Counted from the stretch's first letter, positions 1 to 10,896 are shown. The stretch is 64,000 nt of DNA from Nansenia antarctica (GCA_963989245.1 OZ022353.1:27257593-27321592), one strand, 5' to 3'. The notes: a model not told the origin generated them from the sequence alone. Translations and numbers: made by a program.

Positions 1-189
1 TTATACAGCTAACAATACAAGTAATGGATTGAATATTTGATCACCATCCTATTCAACTGAGGTATGTTTCGACATGTATGAGAAATGAACAGTGCGCCGT
101 TCACTGGTTTGTCTTGTAGTCATTTTAAACGTGTTATACTGGCTGTGATATAAAGTGGATGTCTAGTGCCTAGACCTTTGAGGCGGACA
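1..189. other. AT-rich flank, no feature recognised
   Basis: I see no coding potential or recognisable repeat in the first 189 bases. Homology to the interspersed repeat that follows fades out near position 190. Confidence 0.4.
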
Positions 190-753
190 CTTGTCATGCA
201 TTGAATGTAACATCTTGAGCTGGACTTAAGCGGGCAGAATACATTACAGCCACGCCACCCCACTCACCGAGTGGCTTTTCACAGCTCGCCGTTCTTTTAT
301 GCTAAATGATTTACTAGCGAGGTGTTGGAATAGCTATCAGCTATCAATTTCAATGGGGTGTGGGGTGGCTATTCTGCCCGCCTATTCAATAACCCGCTTG
401 GGTTACCAAATATTACATTCGATTAGATTCAACTTTGTCGTTGAATCGTTGGCACGATTGTGTAATATTAAAACCAAAGCATTCTGAATGATTTGTCATT
501 GTAATACGACCCTTTCTCTCTGTTTTTTGTAATACTACCCTTTTCTCTGTTTTTTCATGCTCTCGTTCTCGTTCTCGCTACTTTTCTCTCCCGCCTCTTC
601 GGGTGCCCGACAGTAGCCTAAGTCCCACCAATGTATTGTGCAAGACAACAATTACATTATTTACAGTGCTTTCAGTTTTAAAATATTGCAATATTTATTA
701 CTATTATTTTGTAATAATGATAATCACCGTGTGAACATTTTTCAGATTGCAGA
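190..753 (+). repeat. Interspersed repeat, copy A (inverted relative to copy at 14.7-15.3 kb)
   Basis: This stretch matches the reverse complement of 14695-15310 in many blocks, for example the block around 370-400 (CCGCCTATTCAATAACCCGC) against 15080-15110, and the block ending TTTTCAGATTGCAGA near 740-753 against 14700-14715. Shorter relatives occur at 21545-21660 and 30150-30250. It carries no open frame of note. The family is not identified; a non-autonomous DNA transposon is plausible. The homology stops exactly where the LINE reverse-transcriptase frame begins, so this repeat defines the LINE's 5' boundary. Confidence 0.6.
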
Positions 754-1442
754 CTTATCATCTCGAAACTTATGGAAAAAATAGTTTATGAACAGGTTGA
801 TAGGTACCTTACCGAAAAAAATCTGATGTATGAATTTCAATCAGGATTCAGAACATCCCATTCCACTGACACATGCCTTCTCTATTTGAACGACCACATC
901 AACCATGAGGTGGACTCGGGCAAGTACTGCGGCATGGCAAGTACTGCTGGACCTCCAGAAGGCCTTCGACACAGTAGATCACCACATATTGTTAGATAAA
1001 CTGAAAGCAATTGGGTTCGATAGAACATCGGTGAGCTGGATGCAATCCTACTTAGAGGGAGGGAACAGGTGGTTAGTGTGAACGGAACACTGTCCCCCCC
1101 CTCCCAGTGACCTGCGGCGTTCCACAAGGAAGCATATTGGGACCTTTACTGTTCCTAATATATGTGAATGACATGTCATCAGCATGTGATTGCAATTTGT
1201 TCCTGTTCGCGGATGACTCGGCTCTGCTGGTCTCTGACAGGGACATATTGCAGGTGGAAAAAGCGCTGAGCACTGAACTGAGTAGAATCTGCATCTGGCT
1301 AGCTGACAATAAACTATCAATACACCTAGGTAAAACTGAAACCATCCTATACGGATCCCCATCTAAACTCAGAAAGGCTGAACATTTTAAAATAAAAGTG
1401 GGTAACATTAATATCACAAGAAAAGAGGATATTACATACCTG

Positions 1443-2712
1443 CAGTGGCGTAGCGGACGGGCCCGCAAGCGACGCACCGCGGGGGGGCCCCAGCCACTAG
1501 GGGGCCCCCTAACATTGGATCCAAACTTCTTTTTTTTTTTTTTTTTTTTTTTTTAAATATATAAAATAAAGAAAATAAGTGGCCCTTCATTGTGTCAACC
1601 TTAATTTTAATATATAGGCCTATATTTAAAAATATATACATAGTTAGCCGTATCCAATAGCAACATGACTTTGACGTCAAACGTAGGCAGCGAGACACAA
1701 GGAAAATGAGCAAGCGAAAATACAATACAAAGTACAATAAGCATTCTTTAGGTGGTGGTAGATTCTCTATTCGGACATTATAGCCGCTATATGTGGGACT
1801 GTCGGTCCGATATTGTAAAAAAATCAAATAAAAAATGTATGTTTACGGAAGTACATGTCTCAAGTATTATCTCGGCGGTTAGTCGAGTGAAAGAAAAACA
1901 ACATACAGATGATAATTCACACAATATAATACCACGAAAGCGTACAGCACTAAACAATAACATTTATTTGGGCAGCATCATACTCAAACTCAGGCAGAAG
2001 GGCAGGGTCCGGCCAGGTTCACAGTCACAGGCTGTCAGTGCATCATACAGGTACATACTGTAATTCAGCATGGTTAGGCTATATAGCTGTTTCTTTTTTC
2101 TTTTCTACTATTCTAATCTACTTCTGCTGTCTGCGTCTCCCTGGGTATTCCTAGACCAGATGGCAAACAGTAAAGAAATGCCACAATATACCAATATACG
2201 AGATGTCCAACAAAGGATTTGACTAACCCTGGTCAATTTTACGCAACAAGTAGACTCTGATGCAGCGGAGACAGGGTTGCCAGATGGGCTGGTTTTTGGT
2301 GGATTTAGAAGTTTTTAGATTGGTTAGGTTGGCAATTCTCAATCCCATCTGGCAACCCTTAGCGGAGAGTCTACAGATATGTTTACAGATATCACACTGC
2401 TGTGCACACCACACTTTGTTAAAAGAAATAAAGCTTGTACTATTCTACTTATAATACATTCTACTGATGTAGTGTAGTCTACCATTTGGTTTTAGTTATA
2501 GGCTATTGCTCTCACTTGTTTGTACCTTTTGCTAAGTCAAGCATTTAGAATGTAGAGTCCATATTGCGAAATTTCGCACGTCAATAACGCATCGGCCTCT
2601 AAAAAACGCACATTTTTTTTTAATTTATTTTAATTTATTTTTTTACTCCGTTGCGAAAGGGCCCCCGCCGCCACCTTGCGGGGGGGCCCCGGGATTTTGC
2701 GCTACGCCACTG
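1443..2712. mobile_element. Non-autonomous hAT transposon with 8-bp TSD
   Basis: The termini are CAGTGGCGTAGCG at 1443 and its exact reverse complement ending at 2712. The flanking target duplication CATACCTG is at 1435-1442 and 2713-2720. Eight-base duplications and a CAGTGGCGTA terminus are hAT features. The interior has no transposase-like frame. It holds a poly-T run (about 1529-1552), G/C-run blocks near both ends, and a second tiny element at 2272-2360. It interrupts the LINE reverse transcriptase. Confidence 0.92.
2272..2360. mobile_element. 89-bp micro-hAT nested in the hAT element
   Basis: Inverted ends CAGGGTTGCCAGATGGG and CCCATCTGGCAACCCTT enclose only about 55 bases. The 8-bp target duplication AGCGGAGA sits at 2264-2271 and 2361-2368. 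This is one of the smallest complete-looking insertions in the window. It has no coding capacity and must rely on a transposase in trans. Confidence 0.85.
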
Positions 2713-3727
2713 CATACCTGGGCTCCATCTTAGAGGCAAATCTTTCCGGAGATAAAATGGCAGCAAAAGTAATCAAAAAAGTGAACCATAGAACTAGATT
2801 CTTGTACAGGATATCCTCACTTGTCAGTAAAAACACACTGAGGACCCTATCAGGAGCTCTCATTCAATGTCACTTCGACTATGCCGTAACATCATGGTAC
2901 TATAGAACCACAAAGGCCCATAAAACAAGACTCCAGACAGCCCAAAATAAACTGGTTAGGCTTCTGCTAGGCCTCAACCCTAGGACACATCTAACCGCTG
3001 CTCATTTTTTGAGCCTTGATTGGCTACGAGTAGTTGACAGAGTGCAGCAGCTTGCACTGGGCCTGGTCTTCAAGATACGCTACACCACAAAGACACCCAA
3101 GTACCTGTCAACATACTTCCAAAAAGTGAACAACGTCCACACATACAACACCAGAGGAAGCTCCACGAACCACGTTCAACCGCGTTGCACCACAAACAAG
3201 GGGTTAAACTCGTTTGCAAACTATGCAGTAAAAATGTGGAACGCCCTTCCTATAATCTTAAAGGAGTGCAAAACACTGCCCACCTTCAAAACCACTCTCA
3301 AAAAACATTTACAGGAGGCTGCAATCCGTAACTGGACCCTCTAAATCAAAAATCAGATTAAAAGACCCGAACTACCCACTGTACATACTTTGTGTTTTGT
3401 CCCCCGCCCCCACCTGTGGTGTATGTCCCCACCTGTCCTACCCGCTGTACATACCTTATGTTTTGTTGTATTGTTCTTCCCATGATGGATGTATGTTTAT
3501 CTTGTAGATAGTAATAGTTATTTGTCTGTATTATCTTGTAGATAGTACTAGTTTTTTTTGTCTGTCTTACATGTAACGATGAATTGAGAATCAAGGACCC
3601 CAATTGAAATAAGCCAGTGGCTTTCTTGGGTTTTTATCCTTTTAGTTGACCTTGTATGTAATATGTACTTTCATGTACCTACTTCTGCAAATCTTCTAAT
3701 AAAGTTTTCAATCAATCAATCAATCAA

Positions 3728-4062
3728 TGTCGCGGTCTGGTAAACTTGCAAACAACGTGCTCACTAGTTTTTTTTCATAACACCAACTTGAAGTTTTAAA
3801 GTACACACTCGATATAATAAACAACAGTTTAACGATCACTAAATACTTATAATTTGTGGATTGGATTCACTATTCTCGTTTGCTGGAGGCTACCGGTAAG
3901 GGAGACTGACTTGTAAACATACTTTCGTTTTAGGTCGTGTTCAAAAGCAAGAACTGTGTGTTCATCTTGTTATGTATAGTTATGTGTTTTTAGCATGTCG
4001 ATGTTCTCTCAGCATGTTGTGATGTTATTAAAAAACAGTTTAGACCTTCGTAGTGATGTGTT
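3728..4062. other. Unassigned spacer between two LINE pieces
   Basis: AT-rich sequence with no frame, terminal repeat or recognisable family. It could be unique genomic DNA between the (CAAT)n tail of the first LINE and the truncation point of the next. Confidence 0.4.
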
Positions 4063-4770
4063 TTGTTAGAGATGAAAGCCTGCCCTCTCCAAGACTTCTC
4101 CATCACAGTGGAGAACTCTACTGTAACCCCCTCCCTGACAGCCAAGAACCTTGGAGTGATCCTGGATAACCGACTATCCTGTGCGGAGAACATTGCAGCA
4201 ACGGCTCGCTCCTGCAGATTCTTCCTCTACAACATCAGAAGGATACGACCATTCCTTACCAGAGAGGCAGCGCAACTCTTGACCCAGGCACTGGTCATCT
4301 CCCGCCTGGATTACTGCAATGTACTCCTGGCCGGGCTCCCCGCTTCAGCCATTAGACCTCTGCAGCTCATCCAGAATGCTGCTGCCCGGCTGGTATTCAA
4401 CCTCCCCAAATACTCGCATGTCACCCCTCTCCTTCGCACCCTGCACTGGCTCCCGATAGCAGCTCGCATCAGATTCAAGACCCTGGTGCTTGCATACCAG
4501 GCAGCTAAAGGGACAGCCCCTGCCTACCTGAAGGAAATGGTAACCCCCCAAACCCCTGCCCGCTCACTCCGCTCCTCCACCTCGGCTGGCCGACTGGCCC
4601 CACCTCCTCTACACAGCAGTCGGGCTGCCCGATCACGTCTCTTCACAACACTGGCTCCCCGCTGGTGGAATGAGCTCCCCACGGCTGTCAGAACGGCAGA
4701 GTCACTACCCATCTTCCGTCGTAGACTGAAGACCCATCTCTTCAGGTTACATCTTAACTGCTCCTCCTGA
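4063..4770 (+). pseudogene. L2 LINE ORF2 C-terminal fragment
   Basis: A 235-codon open stretch without internal stops encodes the part of L2 ORF2 after the catalytic palm. Recognisable motifs are NLGVILDNRLS near the start (FLGV-like motif), LTQALVISRLDYCNVLLAGL, the LHWLPIAARI block typical of fish L2, and RWWNELPTAVR close to the C-terminus. The ATG at 4063 is not a natural start, because the N-terminal endonuclease and RT core are missing. The frame is unusually clean for a truncated LINE, so the insertion may be fairly young. Confidence 0.85.
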
Positions 4771-5097
4771 GACATCTTCTGACCCTCACCACTACGTCTC
4801 CTAAAGACACCCGCTTTCCCCTCTACTGTGTCCCTAAGAACTTCTATTGCCCCCCTTGTACTGTTTCTCAGTTTCTCCAGTAATATATTAAAAAAAAAGT
4901 TTTAGTAGAAGGCGATAATAGGGAGAAGGTTTTTCCTTCTATCAGTGGCCCCGGGCCCGAGCTAGAGTACTCTTCCTGCAACGAATGGTGGACTGCTGAT
5001 TCACATGCTTAGTATTCAAATGTATTGATTGTAAGTCGCTTTGGAATAAGGCGTCTGCTAAATGCCAAAAATGTAAATGTAAATGTAAAATGTAAAT
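4063..5097 (+). mobile_element. L2-type LINE, 5'-truncated, with intact 3' tail
   Basis: The fragment keeps the reverse transcriptase C-terminal region, the 3' UTR and the 3' end. The conserved tail GTAAGTCGCTTTGGAATAAG...GCGTCTGCTAAATG at about 5031-5066 is followed by (ATGTAA)n-like repeats to about 5097. This tail is shared with the tRNA-derived SINE at 60541-60740, which supports an L2 LINE/SINE partnership. The 5' truncation near 4063 is typical of target-primed reverse transcription. Confidence 0.85.
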
Positions 5098-5464
5098 GAT
5101 ATGTAATTACAGTCTAGCATTGGTCGAAGTCTGCTGGATCAATGTCTCTCCCTGGCAATAGATAGAAACAGTATAACTCCATTAAACATGTTAAAAATGG
5201 TCGAAGGCGAAATGGCCAAATATCCCAGTGCATTCCCTGTGAGTAATACTGATACCGCTAGACTGTAATTGCATAGTTGCTATGCAAGTACAATGGTGAC
5301 ACCACAATGATGCTATGTAGTTACACACATGAAGGTTTACCATGTGTGTTTCTGTGTTAGGCAAGGCAAGGCAGATATGGCTGCATCCTGTTTTCAGCCT
5401 CACATCTCCACTGAGGAATCCCTTTATGATCCTGAGAGCCACGCGTCTAGTTATTCTACAAGTC
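5098..5464. other. Unassigned spacer
   Basis: I see nothing supported here apart from short GCAAG repeats near 5360. The LINE homology on the right becomes recognisable only from about 5465. Confidence 0.35.
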
Positions 5465-6385
5465 AACATGCTGAACAGTGAAGCACAGCAGGAGAAGGGA
5501 CACACCCCCATTCACATTGACGAGGTGGAAGTGGAGAGGGTCAGTGGTTTTGAGTTCCTCCGTGTGCACATCGATGCACAGCTCAAATGGAGCCATAACA
5601 TCCACACAGTCGGCAAGAAGGTGCACCGTGACTCTTTTCTTCTTCAGGAGTTCCAGGAGAATTGGGCATGCCCCCTCAGAACCTCACAAACAGATGTACC
5701 ATGGAGAGCACACTAACATGCTGCATTGCTGTCTGGTATGGCAGCTGCACTATAAGGGCTGCACGGTACTAGAGAGGGGGGTTAAGGCCTGGACTACGGA
5801 TATTTTTTTAAGCAGATATCTTCATCCTCGTTTAAAAAAAAGAACTCTGTCCACACCACAAAAATATCTCTGTCCATACGAAAAGCCAAAACTGAACACG
5901 ATCTGTCAATTACCGTAGAAGAACGTTATGGGCATACGCAGTCAATTGTAATCAAACGGCGGCAATGACTCAAAACGTAAACAGACCAAACTCTTTGAAA
6001 CAGACAGAAGTACAAAACAGGCAGAAAAGCTAAATTATGGCGACAAATTAGAAAGCAAAAACTGATTATTTTGTGTGGACCGACGATGAAGTTGAGCCAT
6101 TGTTGCTGTTGACAACCGTTTTGCTTCAATGCGCATGTGTGAACGGCTTGACGCTTGACGTCATTGCATCAACACCAGCTCCGTTTAACATAACCACACT
6201 GATCCACTCAATCTGATATTTTTTTTATTTCTTCACTTTTATATCCGTTTAGAGAAATCTCTGTTTATGTGAGTGTACACAAAAATTGCGTTTAGAAAAA
6301 TATCCATATACAGTACGTGTAGTCCAGGCCTAAGATTGCACAGCGCATTGTTGGGGCTGAGCTGCCTACCATCCGGGGGACTCAA
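5465..6385 (+). mobile_element. Rex1-like LINE fragment split by a Harbinger-like MITE
   Basis: Translated plus-strand pieces show the post-catalytic part of a fish LINE reverse transcriptase: PIHIDEVEVERVSGFEF then VHIDAQLKWSHN at about 5508-5600, and KIAQRIVGAELPTIRGTQ right after the MITE at 6333-6385. Related blocks are in the minus-strand LINE at 23878-24702. Several frameshifts are present, so this is a dead fragment. The pieces before and after 5786-6330 join in the order expected of one LINE. Confidence 0.75.
5786..6330. mobile_element. Harbinger-like MITE with TAA target duplication
   Basis: Inverted ends GGCCTGGACTAC at 5786 and GTAGTCCAGGCC ending at 6330 are flanked by TAA on both sides (5783-5785, 6331-6333). 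Three-base TWA duplications are typical of PIF/Harbinger elements. There is no coding capacity in the 545 bases. It lies inside a LINE fragment, so it is younger than that LINE. Confidence 0.8.
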
Positions 6386-8129
6386 TGAGCTGTATTCACT
6401 TTTCATCGAACCAAAGTGGCCGTAAATATAATTTCAAAAAGACAGAGAAAGAGCCAGTCCAGAGTAATGCGAGTACTGCTTCTCGTAGCTTGGGGGCTGT
6501 TGGAACATGGCTATGTGATAACTTAATACATGTGATACAGGAGAGCTGACTCTGGGTTGGATTAGCCTGGACTCCTGCTCCAGATGGTTCCATGTGTTTC
6601 CTACAAGCCACTGAGTTCAGTAATGAAGTGACTATAGATTACAGCAACCTTGTGCAGAGTTGTAAATGCTCTTTAATTTTTCATTTCATTTTTTAAAAAG
6701 GAGTCAAGTCATCCAGTATATATATCATTGGCACAATGCATATCATTTTAAATCCCTTCAGTATAACCTCATACATGTGTGTGTATGTCTAAAATACCTG
6801 AACCATCTCAACTGGTTATAGATGAAAGTCCAGTGGGGATCATTTAAGATGTGTGTAAAATGTGCTAAATAGCTAGTGAATGTTTACTGTGCTTAGCTTC
6901 ATGTAAAACATGACCTTACTGACAGAAACATCTATCCAAGCTGCATTAATGAACCCTGGCAAAAATATGTCACTGTGTTGCAATAACAGCACGTCTATAG
7001 CATTACCAACTAAACATATCTACCAGCCTCAGGGCGTTAGGGACTCCTGGAGCTGACTGACAAACAGTGAGCGGGTCAACAACATAGTGGTGTCTTCCAT
7101 GAACTCAACTCTTTCTGCCGTCGATGTCAAAACAGAGAAACAAGGTCAACCCTGACAATCATCTGAAAGCAATAACGACGGGAATGGACATTAAAAGACG
7201 TAAACTAATCTCGGAGAACAGAGGAATGTCAGAGAAGGCCACAGAGCCTTTCATCCCAGATGTGTGTCATTAAGCCTGGGTGAGAGCCCCGCAGATCATG
7301 TTTCTCATTCTGGTAATGCCACTGGACATCTGAACTGCCAATGATAATGATAATTGCTGCAAACAAATGCCTTGCAGTGTAGCAGAAAAACATACCCGCT
7401 TAAACAGAAAATATCTCTAATTGGGGGCAAACACTATGTTGCCTACATTCCAGCGTTTCGGTCGTATTTTCGAACTTTTTCTTTTTTACGAGCATAATAT
7501 TGAGCAATAAAAAGTCACAAATGGCCCTGATTTGTTTGGATAGCAACAAACACTGCCAAACGTTGCTGCTAATGGCAAAAATATATACATATGACAACTA
7601 TGATGAATATCATGTGCAGCAAAACAAGTAATTGGTGACCACTAGCCAAGCCAATAACAATCTCTCATTGTAACACAATGTTGCTTCTGTTGTTGACGAA
7701 CTACAGGGGACTTATTTACAGTATAATCTCTGTTTTCATAGTCCTAAATGATCTGGTTGAAACGGTTTATTTTACCAATTTCACAGTGGGACATTTTCAA
7801 ATAGATGTTCTATTGGGTTTGGATGGATTCAGTCGCGAACATATGGTACATTTAACTTCAGGAGAACAGCACTAACAAACTTTCCTTCACACAGTGAATT
7901 ATAGAGAATGCAAGACAAAAATCATGCTAGGGAAAGACTACTTTTCTTGGCCAGGAGAGCAGCAACGTGTTTATATGGTGCACCACAGTTATGGTATTCC
8001 TTTCAGATTATATCGCACAAATACTGCCAATATCAGGTAACATGACTCCAAACATGTCGGAAAGGAAAGGAGAGAGATGGACTGATACTGGATTAGCCTC
8101 CCTCGATTCCTGCATCAGGTTTGTCTCAC
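6386..8129. other. Non-coding stretch downstream of the R-spondin TSP1 exon
   Basis: No repeat family or coding exon could be supported in these 1.7 kb. If the R-spondin gene is complete its last, basic exon should lie to the left of 8130 on the minus strand. I looked for a lysine/arginine-rich frame with a phase-compatible acceptor and did not find a convincing one. A short weak possibility at about 7030-7120 is not K/R-rich and is not called. Confidence 0.4.
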
Positions 8130-8327
8130 CTTTAGTGCATCTCTTCTTCATTCTACACCTTCTGCTCTCACTCTGAGATGGACAGAGCGAGGCCTTCTCT
8201 TCGGGCACGGCCCAGGACGGCCCACGGGTCCTCGTCTGGCGGCCCCATCGGAACCCACAGCTGAGGCCGTCACGGAGACAGGCGGTCCATTTGCCCCACT
8301 CGCCTACAGGACTCAGAACACAGCCCT
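8130..8327 (-). CDS. rspo4: R-spondin exon: thrombospondin type-1 domain
   Basis: This 198-bp exon on the minus strand encodes the TSP1 domain of an R-spondin, a secreted potentiator of Wnt signalling. In this family the TSP1 domain binds heparan sulfate. Visible features are the tryptophan pair GEWGKW, SCGFRWGRQTRTR, and the cysteine-rich end CPSQSESRRCRM. The acceptor CAG is at 8328-8330 and the donor GTGAGA starts at 8129. The exon begins with two bases that complete the codon left by the furin-repeat-2 exon, giving Cys-Val-Glu-Gly-Cys across the junction. It ends one base into the next codon. The paralog is an inference: the sequence is too diverged from the highly conserved rspo2, and the Gly-Lys-Cys and His-Gln residues in the Fu2 exon favour rspo4. 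Confidence 0.85.
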
Positions 8328-8461
8328 CTGGGATACAAAGGAGAGACAGGGGCTTTAGACAGGGCTGTCGGAGTCAGGTAGATCCACTTTAGATATAATG
8401 AATGTGTAGCAGAGGTGATTTTGAATCACACTCTCATTTTGAGATAGTCCTGCCATGACAC

Positions 8462-8655
8462 ATGGTCATGGTAAATGGACTGTACTTATATAGCGCTTTA
8501 TTCCAAAGCTCCTTCACCCATTCACCCATTTACACACACATTCACACACCATGCAAGGTGCCAGCCCGCTCATTGGGAGCCATTTTGTATCATCCATTCT
8601 GGTGCATCCCAGCCCACCACAAATGCACCTTACTCTATCCATTATGATATTCATT
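8462..8655. repeat. Fish interspersed repeat fragment (TATATAGCGC type)
   Basis: The segment starting GGTAAATGGACTGTACTTATATAGCGCTTT resembles ends of dispersed fish repeats that carry an AAATGGACTG...TATAGCGC block; a related block occurs in the LINE tail near 54020. It has no coding capacity. It lies in the intron between the TSP1 and furin-repeat-2 exons. The family is not resolved. Confidence 0.45.
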
Positions 8656-9095
8656 ACTTTACATGACTTTACTTCTATTCTGATGTAATACAGGGGAAAG
8701 GAGGGACTGCTATTGGAGTCAGGAAGGCAGTTTTAAATACACCCTACTCCACTTGTTGTTAAAATACAGGATGAAAAGGAGAAACAAAGTTATCAGAATA
8801 AGCTACAACTTGTGAACATACATCTCAGAAATAAGGACTTCTAGACAGTTTGTCACAGTCAGATAGATAGATAGACCTCAGTAATGCACCTAGTCCAATT
8901 CACAGTATATGCAGGAATGAAGGATCATTTTCAGTATGACATACAGTATATCACATCAACAGCTGGCAAGGAGGGTTAATGTCGCATCATTCATCAAGTA
9001 CACCTTGATAGGAGGCAGCAGACATAAAGATATGTTCGATCGATCATCACTAAGAGCCAGAGATGAGTCAGTGAATATGTGTGCAAATCACCTAC
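8656..9095. other. Intronic sequence, R-spondin gene
   Basis: Apart from a short GATA microsatellite (about 8860-8873) nothing is recognised. The stretch is bounded by the TSP1-exon acceptor side and the Fu2-exon donor. Confidence 0.5.
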
Positions 9096-9233
9096 CTACA
9101 CAGTCGGTTTGATGGGGTAATGTGCCATCTGGACACCCGCTGTAGCACTTGCCTTTGAACAGCTGGAACCCTGCCTTACATTTAGTACAGAAGTCTTTGT
9201 TGAAGCACCGCTCGCAGTCAGAAGATCGGCATT
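9096..9233 (-). CDS. rspo4: R-spondin exon: furin-like repeat 2
   Basis: A 138-bp minus-strand exon encodes the second furin-like cysteine-rich repeat. In this family the two repeats contact LGR4/5/6 and the ZNRF3/RNF43 ubiquitin ligases. The cysteine pattern is clear: DCERCFNKDFCTKCKAGF, then KGKCYSGCPDGTLPHQTDC. The acceptor is CTCCCAG ending at 9234 and the donor is GTAGGT starting at 9095. The phase is 2 at the start and 1 at the end, matching both neighbours. All expected cysteines are present and there is no frameshift, so the exon looks functional. Confidence 0.9.
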   Translation of the reverse strand, partial: NADLLTASGASTKTSVLNVRQGSSCSKASATAGVQMAHYPIKPTV

Positions 9234-9334
9234 CTGGGAGAAACAGAGGCTCTAATGCTCAATATGTACAGTACACTCAGATGGTACGGTAATGATAATT
9301 GAATAATTCTAGGCAAAAGTAAATTATTGTCAAA

Positions 9335-9900
9335 GGAGCTTTAAAATCTGCCTCCCCTGTAGACATGACTGGAATTTGTAATTACATGTGATAAAATCTA
9401 TATTGGTAAAACCACCCATCCCCTCAAACAAAGAATCAGTGAACACAAAAGTTCCATGAGACGAAAAGATATGAACTACCCCGTAGCCTGTCATTTCAAT
9501 AACCACTCCCATCCCATTTCCTCCCTTAGGTTCCAGGGCATAGAGCAGATACTCTTCAGAGAGGGGGTGATGTTGACAGGAGGTTATGCCAGAGAGAGCT
9601 TTTTTGGATCCATACCCTAGAAAGTCTACAACCCCTAGGTCTAAATGAGGCTATATGCACGTCTCCCCACCCGCGAGCGTATTTAAAAACCATGGCTGCG
9701 TTTTGTTGTTTTTTTTCTGCAAGATTTACCGAAGCTTTCAATCACCGATGTGGGTCGATTTATCCAGGAATCTCAAGTAAAAAGGAAAAGGGCTTTAAAC
9801 TATATGTTTCAAGCTACATCAGAAATGAAGTACATGGCAGAGTCGGAATGCGGAAGAGAGTGTGCATATAGCCTCTTGAAATAAAGGCTTCAAATGAAAA
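9335..9900 (+). mobile_element. Penelope-like element remnant with GIY-YIG endonuclease domain
   Basis: From about 9382 the plus strand encodes Cys-Asp-Lys followed by IYIGKTTHPLKQRISEHKSS. This is the GIY-YIG nuclease signature (here IYIG for YIG) with the Arg and Glu-His residues of the active site. The domain continues to GGYARESFF at about 9578-9606, where an indel in a T run shifts the frame; the other frame then reads IHTLESLQPLGLNE, a typical end. The sequence after that is probably 3' UTR. Other GIY-YIG proteins are possible, but a fish repeat with this layout is most likely Penelope-like. It lies in an R-spondin intron, antisense to the gene. Confidence 0.7.
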
Positions 9901-10707
9901 ACATACTCACCGAATCCATTGCATTGCAATGTTTTGGCTTGACTAGCGAGTGTGTCATTGATTTTCAACAACGTTGACATTTATTTAAATTTTTCAGAAT
10001 AAAAGTCTGAACGGTCCGTCGGTCGGCGACTTGTTCCCCGTTTCACCAGCTGCTGTCATATTTAGCAAATACTTCCTCCGCCATATTTAGATTGGAATTT
10101 TCAGACGCTCGGATAAATAGTTTTTTCAGTCAGAGCACCCAGTGTTCGCTCTGAGTGCTCCCAGAGCACAGTGCTCTGAATTTCCAAACGACCAGAGAGC
10201 ACCCCGGGTTTGATCCGGCTCTCAGAGCGTATTTACATAATGCAACATAATATGATGTAAGAATCATGTTCTATAAACCAAGAGTTTTATATATCTGGCA
10301 TCAGGGCAGCCCCGAATATCAAGTGTATATATTTTTTAAAAAATGATAATGGTGCAGGCAGAACACTATGTGCAATATTTCTATTTGTTTGTTGTTTTTG
10401 TTCTCAACTGTTGATAGTATATAGACAATATAACTATATTTTGGGGGAAATGCATCCAGTCTATGTGTTTATTGTTGTTGTGGGGTAGGGAGTAGGGTGT
10501 AGACTGACGTCTAAATTACAGGAAAAAGCTCTTTCGGGTGTTTTAGAAACTCAAAAAGCAGGGTCCTGTCTGGCATTGTACATGTTATGAGTTATGATAA
10601 ATGACATCATGACCATTTGTTATAATTCCATTCAATTCCATTCAATTCAATATTACTTAATCAATCACTTTACTTATCAAACTCAAACCTAATCAGATCA
10701 GACTCAC
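9901..10707. other. R-spondin intron with a degenerate inverted-repeat fragment
   Basis: Around 10130-10225 there is a block with repeated GAGCAC/GTGCTC motifs, ending CTCTCAGAGCGTATTTAC. It resembles the foldback element at 63047-63186 and may be a degenerate relative. The rest is AT-rich intron without recognised features. Confidence 0.45.
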
Positions 10708-10896
10708 TCATGCAGCGGTTGATGTCTTTGCCACGTTGGCCGAAGTGTCCGACCGGGCAGGCATGCAGGCAGGCGCCGTGGTGCGTCATGCCCTTTCTCT
10801 GCAGGAATAGGAACAGCCTTTCTGGGCAGCGTACACAACCGTTGTCCCTGGAGCACTCCAGACAACTACGACAGTCTTCTGGAGCCTCTCTAGGAG
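10708..10896 (-). CDS. rspo4: R-spondin exon: furin-like repeat 1
   Basis: A 189-bp minus-strand exon encodes the first furin-like repeat, with cysteines in the order seen in R-spondins: CRSCLECSRDNGCVRC, then the RLFLFLQRKGM segment, CLHACPVGHFG and DINRC. In the family this repeat provides the contacts to ZNRF3/RNF43. The acceptor TGCAG ends at 10897 and the donor GTGAGT starts at 10707. The start phase is 2, so an upstream exon carrying the signal peptide is expected to the right; I did not find it in this window. The first residues (APREAPED) precede the first cysteine. Confidence 0.9.

Larger units (their letters stand above)
772..3344 (+). pseudogene. LINE reverse transcriptase ORF, interrupted
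   Basis: The enzyme would copy LINE RNA at a nicked target. Frame pieces are 772-999, 1107-1442 and 2713-3344. The LLDLQKAFDTVDH block at about 950-990 is the first catalytic Asp motif. VPQGSILGPLLF follows at 1117-1155, and the catalytic box reads FADD at about 1207-1218. A frame change of about 1 base lies near 930-945 and another near 1060-1110 around a C run. The hAT insertion at 1443 falls between Tyr-Leu and Gly of the FLG-like motif. With the insertion and one TSD copy set aside, the frame continues at 2721, which dates the LINE before the hAT. Confidence 0.8.
756..3727 (+). mobile_element. 5'-truncated LINE, CR1/jockey group, split by a hAT insertion
   Basis: A non-LTR retrotransposon on the plus strand. 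The reverse transcriptase begins near 756, already inside the palm region, and the C-terminal part ends at 3344. After a 3' UTR the element ends in a (CAAT)n tail at about 3705-3727, a typical LINE 3' end. A DNA transposon at 1443-2712 interrupts it. The C-terminal domain has the Trp-Asn-x-Leu-Pro motif seen in LINE C-termini (WNALP near 3240). The clade is my inference from the general look of the protein; L2, Rex1 or a related clade are alternatives. Confidence 0.75.

Noticed and set aside
7400..7500. K/R-rich minus-strand stretch as the last R-spondin exon
   Set aside because: The basic frame is only about 16 codons, has no phase-compatible acceptor, and the frame from the nearest AG hits a stop.
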